Assembly: GCA_017640605.1 (NCBI GenBank) | Contig: JAEPQH010000001.1 | Location: 124,001-188,000, forward strand | Reading direction: 5' to 3' | Length of the DNA: 64,000 nucleotides | DNA from: Balneolaceae bacterium | GTDB lineage: Bacteria; Bacteroidota; Rhodothermia; Balneolales; Balneolaceae | Shown here: in pieces, positions 1 to 8,859 of the stretch | Layout: every line of letters starts with the position of its first letter | Numbering within the stretch: position 1 is the stretch's first letter | Position numbers and translations under genes: made by a program | Notes under the pieces: generated by a model | Told to the model about the DNA's origin: nothing | Database searches by the model: none | Seen by the model: the letters and a program-made list of their open reading frames with translations, nothing else

Positions 1-953
1 ATAAATGCTGCATGGCTAATAAAATCGCCGAATTGACCGGAGGATAAATTCTCTAATTCAAAGAAGGCAGTCTCTCGGTCTTCAAAAAAGGAATCATCCG
101 TGATTGGAACAACTTTTTCGTACACCGCATCGCCAATCAAACCCGTAAAATTGAAGGTGTACTTTTTAAACTGATTCACGTCGTTAGTGTCGGCAGTGCT
201 GTATTCGTGATGGAATTTGGCATCAACTGTTAGCTTAGAGCCATCATGTTCATAGATTGCAACATTCAATCGAATACTATCGCTTTCGGATACAGTGGAT
301 ATATTTTGATCGAATACAATTACCGGGCCATTTAGAATTCTTAATGAAGTTTGGAAGCTGGAATACGGTGTGGTAGATGATTTCCAATTTGCAGGATTTC
401 CCACCATTTTTGCGAGCATGTTTGTAGTGCCACTGGCTCCATTTTTCAGATGATATTGATAGTGGCCACGCTCATCAAAACGTAACATGGGCACCGATGG
501 ATAGTTGGCAAAAGCGTTGATAAGATCGCTTTCATAGTTTCCCCAAGTGATACCAAAAAGTAGGCGATTTATCCCTTCGTCGGGTTGCGAAAACATAATC
601 ATCCCCGTTTCCAAATCAACTTGAATTGGTGCCGAAAGACTAATTAAATCATTTTCCTCATTTGAAACCGAAACTCTTTGTCCACGAGTAACTGTTTGCT
701 CAATGATTATTGTAACAGGCTCGAATGAGCTTTTTTCACCCGCACCAGATAATCGCAGCTGAGTTCCCGCTTCGAGATCAATCAACGGAATTAGTTCGAA
801 CTCGTTAACAGATGTATTGGCAGTAACTACTAACAGATCGCCGGGTAGCAATGTAGTTTGTGCATAGCTTTTTCCGAGTAAAACCCAGAGAAGTAGCAGA
901 GACGATACTATGTGTATTAACTTTAATACTCTTGATTGTAGCATACAACCCAT
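1..953 (-). CDS. Secreted Calx-beta-like protein, partial (C-terminus off the window)
   Basis: This reading frame is open from the window edge to an ATG at 953; a second in-frame ATG at 944 is equally possible. The N-terminus is a clear signal peptide (hydrophobic LLLLWVLLG then SYAQ). The next ~60 residues (LPGDLLVVTANTSVNEFELI, then Asp-Leu-Glu-Ala-Gly-Thr) resemble the repeated 'GD..i.....d..dFafvlL.di..GT' module of secreted Bacteroidota-type proteins. Near residue 285 the segment DDSFFEDRETAFFELEN looks like the Ca-binding end of a Calx-beta domain. It is probably exported to the cell surface or medium. The truncated C-terminus, where a sorting domain would sit, is not visible. Function unknown. 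Confidence 0.7.
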   Translation of the reverse strand, partial: MGCMLQSRVLKLIHIVSSLLLLWVLLGKSYAQTTLLPGDLLVVTANTSVNEFELIPLIDLEAGTQLRLSGAGEKSSFEPVTIIIEQTVTRGQRVSVSNEENDLISLSAPIQVDLETGMIMFSQPDEGINRLLFGITWGNYESDLINAFANYPSVPMLRFDERGHYQYHLKNGASGTTNMLAKMVGNPANWKSSTTPYSSFQTSLRILNGPVIVFDQNISTVSESDSIRLNVAIYEHDGSKLTVDAKFHHEYSTADTNDVNQFKKYTFNFTGLIGDAVYEKVVPITDDSFFEDRETAFFELENLSSGQFGDFISHAAF

Positions 954-1036
954 AGGCAAGTATTTGCGATAGAGAGTACTAGAATTAACGGCTTATTCTG
1001 CAAAATGCCATATTAATTCTTCCGATTATCGAAATT

Positions 1037-2341
1037 TTAATCTACTAAATTTGGCTCATGCAATTTCCCTTCTGATGCGGCCACAGCATACGAAACGGCG
1101 GCATCTCCGGTAATATTCACCACGGTACGGCACATATCTAAGATCCGATCAACTCCCAATATCAGTGCAATTCCTGCAGTTGGTACGTTAATCGACTCCA
1201 GAACTACTACAAGCATTACGATTCCGGCTCCCGGAACACCAGCTGCTCCAACAGATGCTGCGGTAGCAGTAAGTACAATCATTAATTGCTGAGTGAAGCT
1301 GAGATCAAGTCCAAGAGCCTGCGCAATAAACACCGCTGCAACAGCCTGGTAGGCACTGGTTCCGTCCATGTTGATGGTAGCACCTACAGGGAGTACAAAA
1401 CTTGCAACCTCTTCATCAACCCCAAGGTTTTTTTCTACACGTTCCATAGTAACCGGTAGAGTTGCCGAACTAGAACTGGTACTAAAACCAAGCAGCATAG
1501 CAGGTTGAATGGCTTTGAAAAATTGTAGTAAACTCAACTTCCCCTTACTGAAGTATTTAAACATACCTGCATATACAATCAAAATATGTAGTATTAAGGC
1601 GGCTAATAGTGTTAAACTGTATTGCCCTAACGCACCTAGCAGTTCTAAGGCTTTTCCTAAATCATCACCGGCAAGTTCTACGATTAGTCCGGCCATTAGG
1701 GCGAAAACACCGTACGGTGCTGTCTTCATGATCAGGTCTACAATCAAAATGATGACATCGTTAAACGCATCAAACACATTAACCAAGAGCTTGCCTTTTT
1801 CTCCTCCCAAGTGAATAATTCCAATACCCAGCAAAATTGCCACAAACACTACTTGAAGCATATTGGAGTTATTAGAAGCTGATTCGAAGAAGTTTTCCGG
1901 AACGATATTCACTAAAATATCCAGATTACCTCGTTCCTTAACTGCTTTGGCCGACTCTTCCCGATCTTCGATAGATTCACTGTAAGTTTCCTGTAAGCTA
2001 TCGCGGGTTTCTACCGGCAAGGATTTTCCCGGTTGGATTAGATTAACGGCCAGCAATCCAATCGAAACCGCAAATAAAGTGGTACACAAATAAATGAGTA
2101 CGGTTTTTCCACCCATTCGCGACAGTTTTGTGGTATCATTTAAGCTGGTTACCCCTGCAACTAACGACGCCAAAACTAACGGAACCGCAATTAACTTTAG
2201 TAAAGTGATGAATATGGTACCAAATGGCTTAATATACTCGAGCGTGAAATCGTTAAGCCCGGCTACACTGGAAATTAATCCATAAACGAGACCTAAAATC
2301 AGACCAATCACAATTTGCCAGTGTAATTTTTTATACCACAT
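1037..2341 (-). CDS. Dicarboxylate/amino acid:cation symporter (DAACS family)
   Basis: An inner-membrane symporter of the GltP/DctA family that uses a Na+ or H+ gradient to import acidic amino acids or C4-dicarboxylates. At 434 aa it has normal family length. The diagnostic motifs are all present: the serine-rich hairpin STSSSSATLPVT (residues 287-298), NMDGTS (324-329, cation site), GVPGAG (368-373, second hairpin), and DRILDMCRTVVNITGD (398-413, substrate and cation ligands). An acidic extracytoplasmic loop (about 105-140) is longer than in E. coli GltP. The substrate cannot be told from sequence alone; the Arg in DMCRT is the position that usually favours acidic substrates. It is followed by the DUF92 gene on the other side, on the same strand. 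Confidence 0.93.
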   Translation of the reverse strand: MWYKKLHWQIVIGLILGLVYGLISSVAGLNDFTLEYIKPFGTIFITLLKLIAVPLVLASLVAGVTSLNDTTKLSRMGGKTVLIYLCTTLFAVSIGLLAVNLIQPGKSLPVETRDSLQETYSESIEDREESAKAVKERGNLDILVNIVPENFFESASNNSNMLQVVFVAILLGIGIIHLGGEKGKLLVNVFDAFNDVIILIVDLIMKTAPYGVFALMAGLIVELAGDDLGKALELLGALGQYSLTLLAALILHILIVYAGMFKYFSKGKLSLLQFFKAIQPAMLLGFSTSSSSATLPVTMERVEKNLGVDEEVASFVLPVGATINMDGTSAYQAVAAVFIAQALGLDLSFTQQLMIVLTATAASVGAAGVPGAGIVMLVVVLESINVPTAGIALILGVDRILDMCRTVVNITGDAAVSYAVAASEGKLHEPNLVD

Positions 2342-2367
2342 ACAGTTAATCTATTGTTTATTGATTG

Positions 2368-3189
2368 TTAAAAAACGAGCAGGAAGATACAAATTGCAAG
2401 CAAAGACGCACTACCCGCCGATACCCAATTTGTAGTGTTATTGTCAAACTTGGTAATCTGATAATTAAATAGCACACTTATTTTCCTAGGAATTTTAGAA
2501 CCTTGCACATAATTACCAAGCAAAGAATCAATCAAACTTCCCGCAATTCCTGCAAGAATTACTAATACAATTATTCCCACAGATAACTCAGAATTAAAGG
2601 CCCAATAAATCAAGGCAATTAGAAGTGCACCAACCAATGAAGAAGCTGTTCCTGCTACGCTTACACCTCCATCAAGTCCAGGCTCTACTTTTTTGAAACT
2701 TCCAATCATCCACGTGGTGCCTTTAACACGTTTACCTCCAATTTCTGACGACCAGGTATCCGCGGTGGAAAAGGCAATACTACTTACTGCGGCTACTTCA
2801 AAAACTAATGCATCGGTGGTAAACCAAAAGATGAGCCAGAGTGCAAACCAAAAGCCATTCGACCACACCTGATATCCATCACGCCTAAACGGAATGGTAA
2901 AAAGATCGTCATTTTTATCACTTTTAGATAACAGTGAGGAAGTCACAAAAAATACTAAAACAACAGTTGCTGCTGAAAGTCCTCCAAAACCAAGAGAAAT
3001 GATACCAAACAATAATGCAGATAACGCACCATCAATGGTAAGCCAGTTTAAAACAAACGCAATGGTTACAAAAAGAATGGATAAAAAAACTGCTACAAAA
3101 AAACGTGTTTGCTCAAAACCTTCCGAGAACAGAAGAAAAACGAAAACAGTAGCAAAAAAGAAAAGTATATTTAGTTGCCGATCGAGCAC
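2368..3189 (-). CDS. DUF92 family integral membrane protein
   Basis: A 273-aa protein with about seven hydrophobic segments. The DUF92 signature is visible: NWLTIDGALSALLFGIISLG near residue 48, the polar DTWSSEIG motif near residue 145, and LIDSLLGNYVQG near residue 220. Plant VTE6, a phytyl-phosphate kinase, belongs to this family, and the bacterial members are thought to phosphorylate or handle isoprenoid alcohols or lipids. For this protein that is only an inference. Translation appears to start at GTG (3189), 8 nt after the stop of the upstream DUF3098 gene, so the two are probably co-transcribed. Confidence 0.82.
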   Translation of the reverse strand: MLDRQLNILFFFATVFVFLLFSEGFEQTRFFVAVFLSILFVTIAFVLNWLTIDGALSALLFGIISLGFGGLSAATVVLVFFVTSSLLSKSDKNDDLFTIPFRRDGYQVWSNGFWFALWLIFWFTTDALVFEVAAVSSIAFSTADTWSSEIGGKRVKGTTWMIGSFKKVEPGLDGGVSVAGTASSLVGALLIALIYWAFNSELSVGIIVLVILAGIAGSLIDSLLGNYVQGSKIPRKISVLFNYQITKFDNNTTNWVSAGSASLLAICIFLLVF

Positions 3190-3197
3190 AATTGTAC

Positions 3198-3440
3198 TCA
3201 GCTATCTTCGGGTGTATCTTCAACCCGATCGTGTTTCATGATTGCGAAAATTACCACAACATACCCGATCATCACAACAATCGGTGAAACGTAAAGCGAG
3301 ATAAACCCTTTAACTTCATTCTCTAAAAGCATGGCGGTAAATCCACCTACAATTAACAACACGGCTAATCCAATCAGTCGATAATTGAAGGCAGAAAAAA
3401 ACATTGGTTTAGAATCGGTAGCTTGCTTTGCTTTTGGCAT
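3198..3440 (-). CDS. DUF3098 family small membrane protein
   Basis: An 80-aa protein with two transmembrane segments (about 25-42 and 50-69). The Phe-Asn-Tyr-Arg-Leu start, the Gly-Gly-Phe end of helix 1, and the SPIVVMIGYVVVIFAIM second helix match the DUF3098 family, small inner-membrane proteins common in Bacteroidota that often lie near cell-division or export genes. The role is unknown. It heads a two-gene minus-strand unit with the DUF92 gene. The region between it and the divergent maf gene (3441-3534) must hold both promoters. Confidence 0.72.
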   Translation of the reverse strand: MPKAKQATDSKPMFFSAFNYRLIGLAVLLIVGGFTAMLLENEVKGFISLYVSPIVVMIGYVVVIFAIMKHDRVEDTPEDS

Positions 3441-3534
3441 GTTAACTTTAAAACTACTTTACGAAATTTCGGTTTGAAACGGATTGTGAAGTTATTTAAT
3501 TATTGAACAACTCCAAAGGAGAGACGAACAGAGT

Positions 3535-4128
3535 ATGCTAAAAATTGTATTGGCTTCACAAAGCCCGAGACGCAAAAAATTATTATCCCAGCTTGGATTA
3601 GTTTTTGAGATAATCCCAAGTACTTCGGAGGAAATTGTAACTTCAGATATTCCTGAGCAAGTAGTTACGGATTTAGCTTTCCAAAAAGCGGAAGAAGTGG
3701 CAAAAAACTGTTCAGAATCGTTGGTTATTGGCGCAGACACTATTGTTGTATTCGAAGGTAACATACTCGGCAAACCGGAAAACGAAAGAGACGCCATTAA
3801 TATGCTGCAACTACTCAGTAACAAAAAACACTCGGTGTTTACCGGCGTTGCGTTGATTGCCACAAATAGTGAATCAAAGGTGGTTAAAAGTCATACTTTT
3901 GTGGAAGAAACGATCGTTACTTTTAGCGCATTATCAAATAAAGAAATTGAAGCATACGTGGCAGGAGGCAGCCCAATGGATAAAGCCGGATCCTATGGCA
4001 TCCAAGATGATTGGGGCTCTGTGTTTGTAGAACGAATAGAAGGCGATTTCTACAATGTAGTAGGCTTCCCACTAAATAGATTTTACCGAGAAATGAAGGA
4101 ATTTGAACCAAATATTTTTAGCTCGTGA
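3535..4128 (+). CDS. maf: Maf family nucleoside triphosphate pyrophosphatase
   Basis: A house-cleaning cytosolic enzyme that hydrolyses non-canonical or excess NTPs (dTTP/UTP or modified bases, depending on subfamily) to NMP and PPi. The Maf signature LASQSPRRKKLL is at residues 6-17, ADTIV at 67-71, KPENERDA at 80-87, DKAGSYGIQ at 149-157 and GDFYNVVGFPL at 170-180. At 197 aa it has usual length. Its stop overlaps the GTG start of the following TPR gene (GTGA at 4125-4128), so the two are translationally coupled. The ADT and DKAGSYGIQ segments place it nearer the YhdE-type dTTP/UTP pyrophosphatases than YceF. Confidence 0.93.
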   Translation: MLKIVLASQSPRRKKLLSQLGLVFEIIPSTSEEIVTSDIPEQVVTDLAFQKAEEVAKNCSESLVIGADTIVVFEGNILGKPENERDAINMLQLLSNKKHSVFTGVALIATNSESKVVKSHTFVEETIVTFSALSNKEIEAYVAGGSPMDKAGSYGIQDDWGSVFVERIEGDFYNVVGFPLNRFYREMKEFEPNIFSS

Positions 4129-6047
4129 AACGAATATCCTATTCTTTACTCTGTTTTGTTTTGTTCGTTTTGATGATTGTACCAATTAATTCGGTGCATG
4201 CTCAATCAGATAATTCATTCCAGATTGCAACCCGTTTGATGCAGCAACAGCGGTATGAAGATGCGCTACCTATCTTGCAGAGCTTGCATAATCAACAGCC
4301 ACAGGTTTATGTATTCATGGAGCGTTTAGTAGAATGCAACATTCAGTTGAAAGAGTATGATCGAGCAATGGCTGTTGTAAATAAAGCCTTGAATGAAAAT
4401 CGTAATGTTGGGCTTACAAATATACTTTCTGCCAAACTTTTTCATCTTAAAGGCGACACTACAAGAGCCTACACTATCTGGCAGCAAAATCTGAATACGT
4501 TTCCAGACTTGCTTCAATTGTATATCAACACCGCTACAGTAATGACGGAGCGCCGTGAATTCGACAGAGCAATAGAAGTATACAAACGAGCACGAACAGT
4601 ATTTCAAAATGATGATCTATTTAGAACCGAAATACCTAATGTGTACATGCAATCCGGCAGATATCAGGAAGCAGTGGGTGAATGGCTTCAATTTATTGCG
4701 GATCAGCCCAATCAATCCAGCTTGTTCAAACGGTTACTGATTCGATACAACGATCCTTTGTTATTTGACGACAGCATTGCTGAGCTGGAATTTATGTTGC
4801 AAGATATGGCGGTAACACATCCTGCTTATAGTGAGCTCTTTCGTCTACAAATTTGGTTGCTCTTCGAGAACAAACTGTATCGTCGTGCCTTTGCTTCTGC
4901 GTTGGAATACGAAAAAGTTACTACCGAATATAATTACGCTTTAGATCTGGTAGGCAGCCAGCTGGCTGATAATAATCAGTACGAACTTGCTGCAAATGCC
5001 TTCCACTTCTACCGTACTAATGCTGAAGGAAATATCCAATGGATGGCTTATGAAAAGTTAGCCGATGTGTATGCTCGCTGGGGGAAATACTTGCAGGATT
5101 ATAACTTAGATGAGGATTTCGAAAGCCGAAAATTATTTTCTAAATCGATAGCCTACCTCGACACTCTAATTACAACTGCTCCAAATTATCGAAGTATTGA
5201 TCGAGTGTATCTAAGAAAAGCTGAGCTAAGTTTAGATCAGGTATATGATGTTGACGAAGCAAAAAAAGCAATTATTCAACTTAAAACATTTCCCGGTATG
5301 CAGGAATCGGCTCAAGCCGACTATCTGGATGGAAGAATCTACTTACATGATGGAGCCTACACGCAGGCACGGGTTAGTTTTACGCGAGCCAACCGGAAAG
5401 CAGGAACAGGTGAACTGGCAGAGAAGTCGCGCTACTTTTTAGCATTAACCGATTTTTATGCTGGTGATTTTGAATTCGCCACCATCCAGCTAAAAACACT
5501 TGGGCGGAAAAATACCTCTTACTATGCCAATGATGCCCTGCAACTCCGATTATGGCTTCAAGAAGGTTCCAATATCGACTCAGCTAATGTAGAATTACGT
5601 CTATTTGCTGCCGGAATTAAAGAACTTCAATCGAATCCTTATGAATTCAACTTTCAAACCATGTACGATTTTTTGGAGCAATTTCCACAAACCGTATTTA
5701 AAGATGACATCCTACTCGCAATGGCAGAATTTACCGATGGAACGAACCCTGAATTTATTGACCATCTTAATAATTTCTTGGATTCTGGGGAAGAAACACC
5801 ACTTAGAGAAGATTTAATGTGGGTAAGAGCTCGTAAATCAGAGTCCTTCGGTGCTTATCCCGTAGGTACTGATTCTGTAGATGTAATTACTGCAGCAAGC
5901 TGTTTTTTTAGTAGCTCCTGTACCAGACCTGTTCCTACTATTTCATCCACAGAGTTGTACGAACAAATTATTCTGGAATATCCTGATGGCTTCTATGCCC
6001 CTTATGCCCGCCAAAGGTTACAATCCCTCCCAAAAATTTCGTCTTGA
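4125..6047 (+). CDS. Secreted/periplasmic tetratricopeptide-repeat protein
   Basis: A 640-aa protein that starts at a GTG overlapping the maf stop codon. Residues 1-27 form a signal peptide (hydrophobic core LLCFVLFVLMIVPINSV, then HAQ). The rest is a long alpha-helical solenoid: degenerate TPR-like helical pairs are clear at about 32-170 (for example YEDALPILQSL, YDRAMAVVNKAL, FDRAIEVYKRA) and again at 330-480. It probably acts as a periplasmic or outer-membrane scaffold for protein interactions. The last ~60 residues (FFSSSCTRP and ELYEQIILEYPDGFYAPYAR) resemble the terminal TPR of YbgF/BamD-like proteins. The next gene starts 1 nt after its stop, which implies an operon. Partner unknown. 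Confidence 0.8.
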   Translation: MKRISYSLLCFVLFVLMIVPINSVHAQSDNSFQIATRLMQQQRYEDALPILQSLHNQQPQVYVFMERLVECNIQLKEYDRAMAVVNKALNENRNVGLTNILSAKLFHLKGDTTRAYTIWQQNLNTFPDLLQLYINTATVMTERREFDRAIEVYKRARTVFQNDDLFRTEIPNVYMQSGRYQEAVGEWLQFIADQPNQSSLFKRLLIRYNDPLLFDDSIAELEFMLQDMAVTHPAYSELFRLQIWLLFENKLYRRAFASALEYEKVTTEYNYALDLVGSQLADNNQYELAANAFHFYRTNAEGNIQWMAYEKLADVYARWGKYLQDYNLDEDFESRKLFSKSIAYLDTLITTAPNYRSIDRVYLRKAELSLDQVYDVDEAKKAIIQLKTFPGMQESAQADYLDGRIYLHDGAYTQARVSFTRANRKAGTGELAEKSRYFLALTDFYAGDFEFATIQLKTLGRKNTSYYANDALQLRLWLQEGSNIDSANVELRLFAAGIKELQSNPYEFNFQTMYDFLEQFPQTVFKDDILLAMAEFTDGTNPEFIDHLNNFLDSGEETPLREDLMWVRARKSESFGAYPVGTDSVDVITAASCFFSSSCTRPVPTISSTELYEQIILEYPDGFYAPYARQRLQSLPKISS

Positions 6048-6048
6048 T

Positions 6049-7314
6049 ATGTTGAATCAATTCATTTTACTCACTTTCATCTTATTCACCTCTTCTCTTT
6101 CGATGGCGCAGCAGCAGGTGTTAATACCAATGGATGCTTCCCAAACCGATCACTTAAAAGCTTATGGTGTGGTTTTTAATCACATTAAAGATGGATTTAA
6201 GGCAAAATGGTTATTGAATTATAGAGGGGGTTCATTCTTGATTGTAGCCGAAAATGATATTGTTCGAAAATCACGGCTGCGTAATGTGAGTTTGCAAATG
6301 GTAAGTTCATCCGAAGCTATATCGATCGTCAATCAGGTTGAATCTCCCGGCTCCAACACTTCCGTGGTTAATCTCGAGAAAGCACCGAATATTGCGGTGT
6401 ATACGCCCGATCAAGCTCTACCCTGGGATGATGCTGTAACTCTAGCCCTCACCTATGCAGAAGTGGAATACGATAAAATATGGGATATTGAAGTTCTTGC
6501 CGGTGAACTGGATAAATACGATTGGTTGCATCTTCATCATGAGGACTTTACCGGACAGTATGGAAAATTCTGGGGAAATTATCGAAATACACCTTGGTAC
6601 ATTACTCAAGTTCGGCAGATGGAGGCCATGGCCACTGAGCTTGGTTTTTCTAAAGTGAGTGAACAAAAGAAAGCAGTAGCGCGCGAAATTAAGCGATATG
6701 TTGGTAATGGCGGTTTTCTTTTTGCGATGTGCTCCGGCACCGATACTTTTGATATCGCACTTGCTGCAGAAGGAGTGGATATTGCACCCTCTCCTTTCGA
6801 TGGTGACCCGGTAGATCCTGACGCCCAGGAAAGACTCGATTACGATAAAACATTTGCCTTCAAAGACTTTAATATTGAATTAAGTCCTTACCAGTACGAA
6901 CACGCCGATGTGGACGTACCTGTTGCGATTAGAGAAGTTGATGAAAGTCTTGACTTCTTCACCCTATTCGATTTTTCAGCGAAATGGGATCCTGTTCCAA
7001 CTATGCTCACACAAAATCACGTGAGTAGCATTAAGGGCTTTTACGGACAAACAACCGCTTTCCGTACCGAAAAAGTGAAATCATCGGTTGTGGTTTTAGC
7101 CGAAGCACCCGGCAGAGATCAAGTGAAATATCTTCATGGAAATTATGGAAATGGCACATTCACCTTTTATGCCGGCCATGATCCGGAAGATTACACGCAT
7201 CGTGTGAATGATCCTCCAACAGACTTAGCCCTTCATCCAAACAGCCCCGGATATCGGCTTATACTGAATAACATTCTATTCCCGGCAGCGCAAAAGAAAA
7301 AGAGAAAAACCTAA
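6049..7314 (+). CDS. Secreted conserved protein, often annotated 'asparagine synthetase B'
   Basis: The 421-aa reading assumes the ATG at 6049, which gives a signal peptide (LNQFILLTFILFTSSLSMAQ) and lies 1 nt after the upstream stop; an in-frame ATG at 5986 would bury that peptide. The sequence matches a widespread Bacteroidota/Balneolota family: VLIPMDASQTDHLKAYGVV, WLLNYRGGSFL, LEKAPNIAVYTPDQALPWDD, LALTYAEVEYDKIWD, DWLHLHHEDFTGQYGKFWG and GGFLFAMCSGTDTFDIAL. Databases often call this asparagine synthetase B, but there is no N-terminal Cys2 amidotransferase nor a synthetase PP-loop here. A fold related to class I glutamine amidotransferases or ThuA is more likely. Its export signal argues against cytosolic asparagine synthesis. 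Confidence 0.75.
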   Translation: MLNQFILLTFILFTSSLSMAQQQVLIPMDASQTDHLKAYGVVFNHIKDGFKAKWLLNYRGGSFLIVAENDIVRKSRLRNVSLQMVSSSEAISIVNQVESPGSNTSVVNLEKAPNIAVYTPDQALPWDDAVTLALTYAEVEYDKIWDIEVLAGELDKYDWLHLHHEDFTGQYGKFWGNYRNTPWYITQVRQMEAMATELGFSKVSEQKKAVAREIKRYVGNGGFLFAMCSGTDTFDIALAAEGVDIAPSPFDGDPVDPDAQERLDYDKTFAFKDFNIELSPYQYEHADVDVPVAIREVDESLDFFTLFDFSAKWDPVPTMLTQNHVSSIKGFYGQTTAFRTEKVKSSVVVLAEAPGRDQVKYLHGNYGNGTFTFYAGHDPEDYTHRVNDPPTDLALHPNSPGYRLILNNILFPAAQKKKRKT

Positions 7315-7397
7315 TTGAATTTAAAATTCAAAATGAAAAATTAAGAATGGTATCTTTACCATAATCTTAAATTTTGAATCTTTCATTTTAAATTTTA
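7315..7397. repeat. AT-rich imperfect inverted repeat between two genes
   Basis: The gap before mazG is almost entirely an imperfect palindrome. The core is ATGGTA (7347-7352), TCTT, TACCAT (7357-7362), flanked by TTAAGA (7341-7346) and TCTTAA (7365-7370). The outer arms are variants of AAAATTCAAAATGAAAAATT and its complement. The same AAAATTCAAAATT type sequence occurs inside the LuxE-like gene at 24561-24590, so it looks like a dispersed low-complexity repeat. It may also act as a weak terminator of the upstream operon. What spreads it is unknown. Confidence 0.6.
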
Positions 7398-8162
7398 ATG
7401 AAGCCAAGCCGTGAATTTGAAGATCTCGTTGAACTAGTAGCTATCCTGAGAAAAGAATGCCCATGGGATCGTAAACAAACCCACGAAAGCATCAAAGATA
7501 ACCTGATTGAAGAGGCTTATGAAGCAATTGAGGCTATTGACAATCAAGATTTTGATGAGTTTAAGAAAGAGCTTGGAGATTTATTACTTCATGTAGTATT
7601 TCACACCAATATGGCCAACGAAAAATCGGCATTTAACATAGGTGATGTGATTTACACACTCATGGATAAGTTGATTACAAGACACCCACATGTTTTTGGC
7701 GAGCAGGTTGTAAAAGGGGAAGATGAAGTAGCTGAAAACTGGGAAAACATCAAATTGAAAGAAGGAAAAAAATCGACTTTGGATGGACTTCCTGCTCACC
7801 TACCGGCGCTAATTCGTGCCCAACGCATGCAGGAAAAAGCCGCTAATGTTGGCTTCGACTGGCCCGAATGGCGACAAGCATGGCATAAACTTGAAGAAGA
7901 ACTTGCTGAGTTTCGTGAAACGTTGGAATCGTCTCCCAAAGAAAAACAAGCCGATGAATTTGGTGATTTACTTTTCAGCTTGGTTAATGTTGCTCGTTTT
8001 TTTGAGTTAACTGCAGAAGACAGTTTGCGCCTTACTAATAAAAAATTCGAAACCCGATTTCGATTTGTGGAAGAATCACTAAAAAAGGAAGGAAAACCAC
8101 TTAAAGAAGCCAGTTTAGAGGAAATGGACCGATACTGGGAAGAAAGCAAGTCAACTATATAG
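7398..8162 (+). CDS. mazG: Nucleoside triphosphate pyrophosphohydrolase MazG
   Basis: A cytosolic all-alpha NTP pyrophosphohydrolase that removes NTPs and aberrant nucleotides, with links to the stringent response. Both MazG repeats are present in 254 aa, the usual length. Repeat 1 has CPWDRKQTHES (21-31), the metal-binding EEAYE (38-42) and ELGDLL (58-63). Repeat 2 has EEELAEFRE near 165 and DEFGDLLFSLVNVARF near 185, with TNKKFETRFRFVE at the end. The start ATG lies directly against the AT-rich inverted repeat. With maf it gives two nucleotide-sanitising enzymes within 5 kb. Confidence 0.95.
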   Translation: MKPSREFEDLVELVAILRKECPWDRKQTHESIKDNLIEEAYEAIEAIDNQDFDEFKKELGDLLLHVVFHTNMANEKSAFNIGDVIYTLMDKLITRHPHVFGEQVVKGEDEVAENWENIKLKEGKKSTLDGLPAHLPALIRAQRMQEKAANVGFDWPEWRQAWHKLEEELAEFRETLESSPKEKQADEFGDLLFSLVNVARFFELTAEDSLRLTNKKFETRFRFVEESLKKEGKPLKEASLEEMDRYWEESKSTI

Positions 8163-8301
8163 TTAGGCTCCCGAAGCTAAGGGCTTATACTTTTCGAGTA
8201 TTTTCTTTTTTCGTGATTTTAAGAAATATGCCCCAATTGCTACAGTTAAGGCAGTAGCTGTGGCAACTAGCACCCAAAATCCTGCAAATCGAAAAAATCG
8301 G
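8163..8301 (-). pseudogene. Displaced C-terminal tail of the DUF2306-like gene (other frame)
   Basis: On the minus strand the -1 neighbour frame continues the upstream protein without a break: after TTTT at about 8301-8304 it reads SRFFRFAGFWVLVATATAL, then TVAIGAYFLKSRKKK and ends in LASGA at 8163. This is a good final transmembrane helix followed by a basic cytosolic end, the expected C-terminus of the DUF2306 protein encoded just upstream. One extra T in the T run would account for the break. It is either a real frameshift mutation, a programmed slip, or an assembly error. Confidence 0.6.
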
Positions 8302-8646
8302 CTAAAAGGCTGCGTACAACCCGATAATCGACCAATTCATAAACTCGTAGTGAAATTCCAACCAGGTTTTTTCGGGTTTTCGTAGATAAGCAGGTATGAT
8401 ACCGCCCAATAAAGTTACCAAACTGATAACAGCTGCAATGTGGAAAGGGCCGAATTTTCCAAATAGTTTGTAGATTAATAGGGCCGTAATATTTAGAATT
8501 AACATCATTGCTGCGTAAGCATAACCGGCACGTACGTGTGTTTGACCTCCCTTTTTATTGAACAATACAAAAGCGCCTAAAATCATAGCTAGTATAGCTG
8601 ATAAAAAATGTAATCCGCCAAGAAAATCAAATTGATAAGTATCCAT
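8302..8646 (-). CDS. DUF2306-like membrane protein, probably frameshifted near its end
   Basis: A 114-aa protein with three or four transmembrane helices (about 10-28, 40-60, 68-86 and 100-113). The segments Thr-His-Val-Arg-Ala-Gly-Tyr, GPFHIAAVISLVTLLGGIIP and EFHYEFMNWSIIGLYAAF match the DUF2306 (predicted membrane protein) family. Homologues normally carry one more helix after GLYAAF. Here a TAG stop follows directly, while the missing helix lies in the next frame down to 8163, giving an intact length of about 160 aa. Function unknown; it may be regulated from the 213-bp divergent gap shared with citrate synthase. Confidence 0.68.
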   Translation of the reverse strand: MDTYQFDFLGGLHFLSAILAMILGAFVLFNKKGGQTHVRAGYAYAAMMLILNITALLIYKLFGKFGPFHIAAVISLVTLLGGIIPAYLRKPEKTWLEFHYEFMNWSIIGLYAAF

Positions 8647-8859
8647 AATCCTTCGTTTAATACTTATAAAGCTACGTTGACTTCAACTTGAGGTTACAAA
8701 TGGAAAAAACCGCTTTTTTACTGTTTAATATTTTCCCCTTGTTTGTGTAAATTCCTAATCTTAAAAAGTATCGGAATCGGGAAATTTTTTGGTCAAGAAA
8801 AGCATTCCTGTTGTCTGAACATATCCTGTATTGAACTACTAAATTTAAAGGAATAAACA

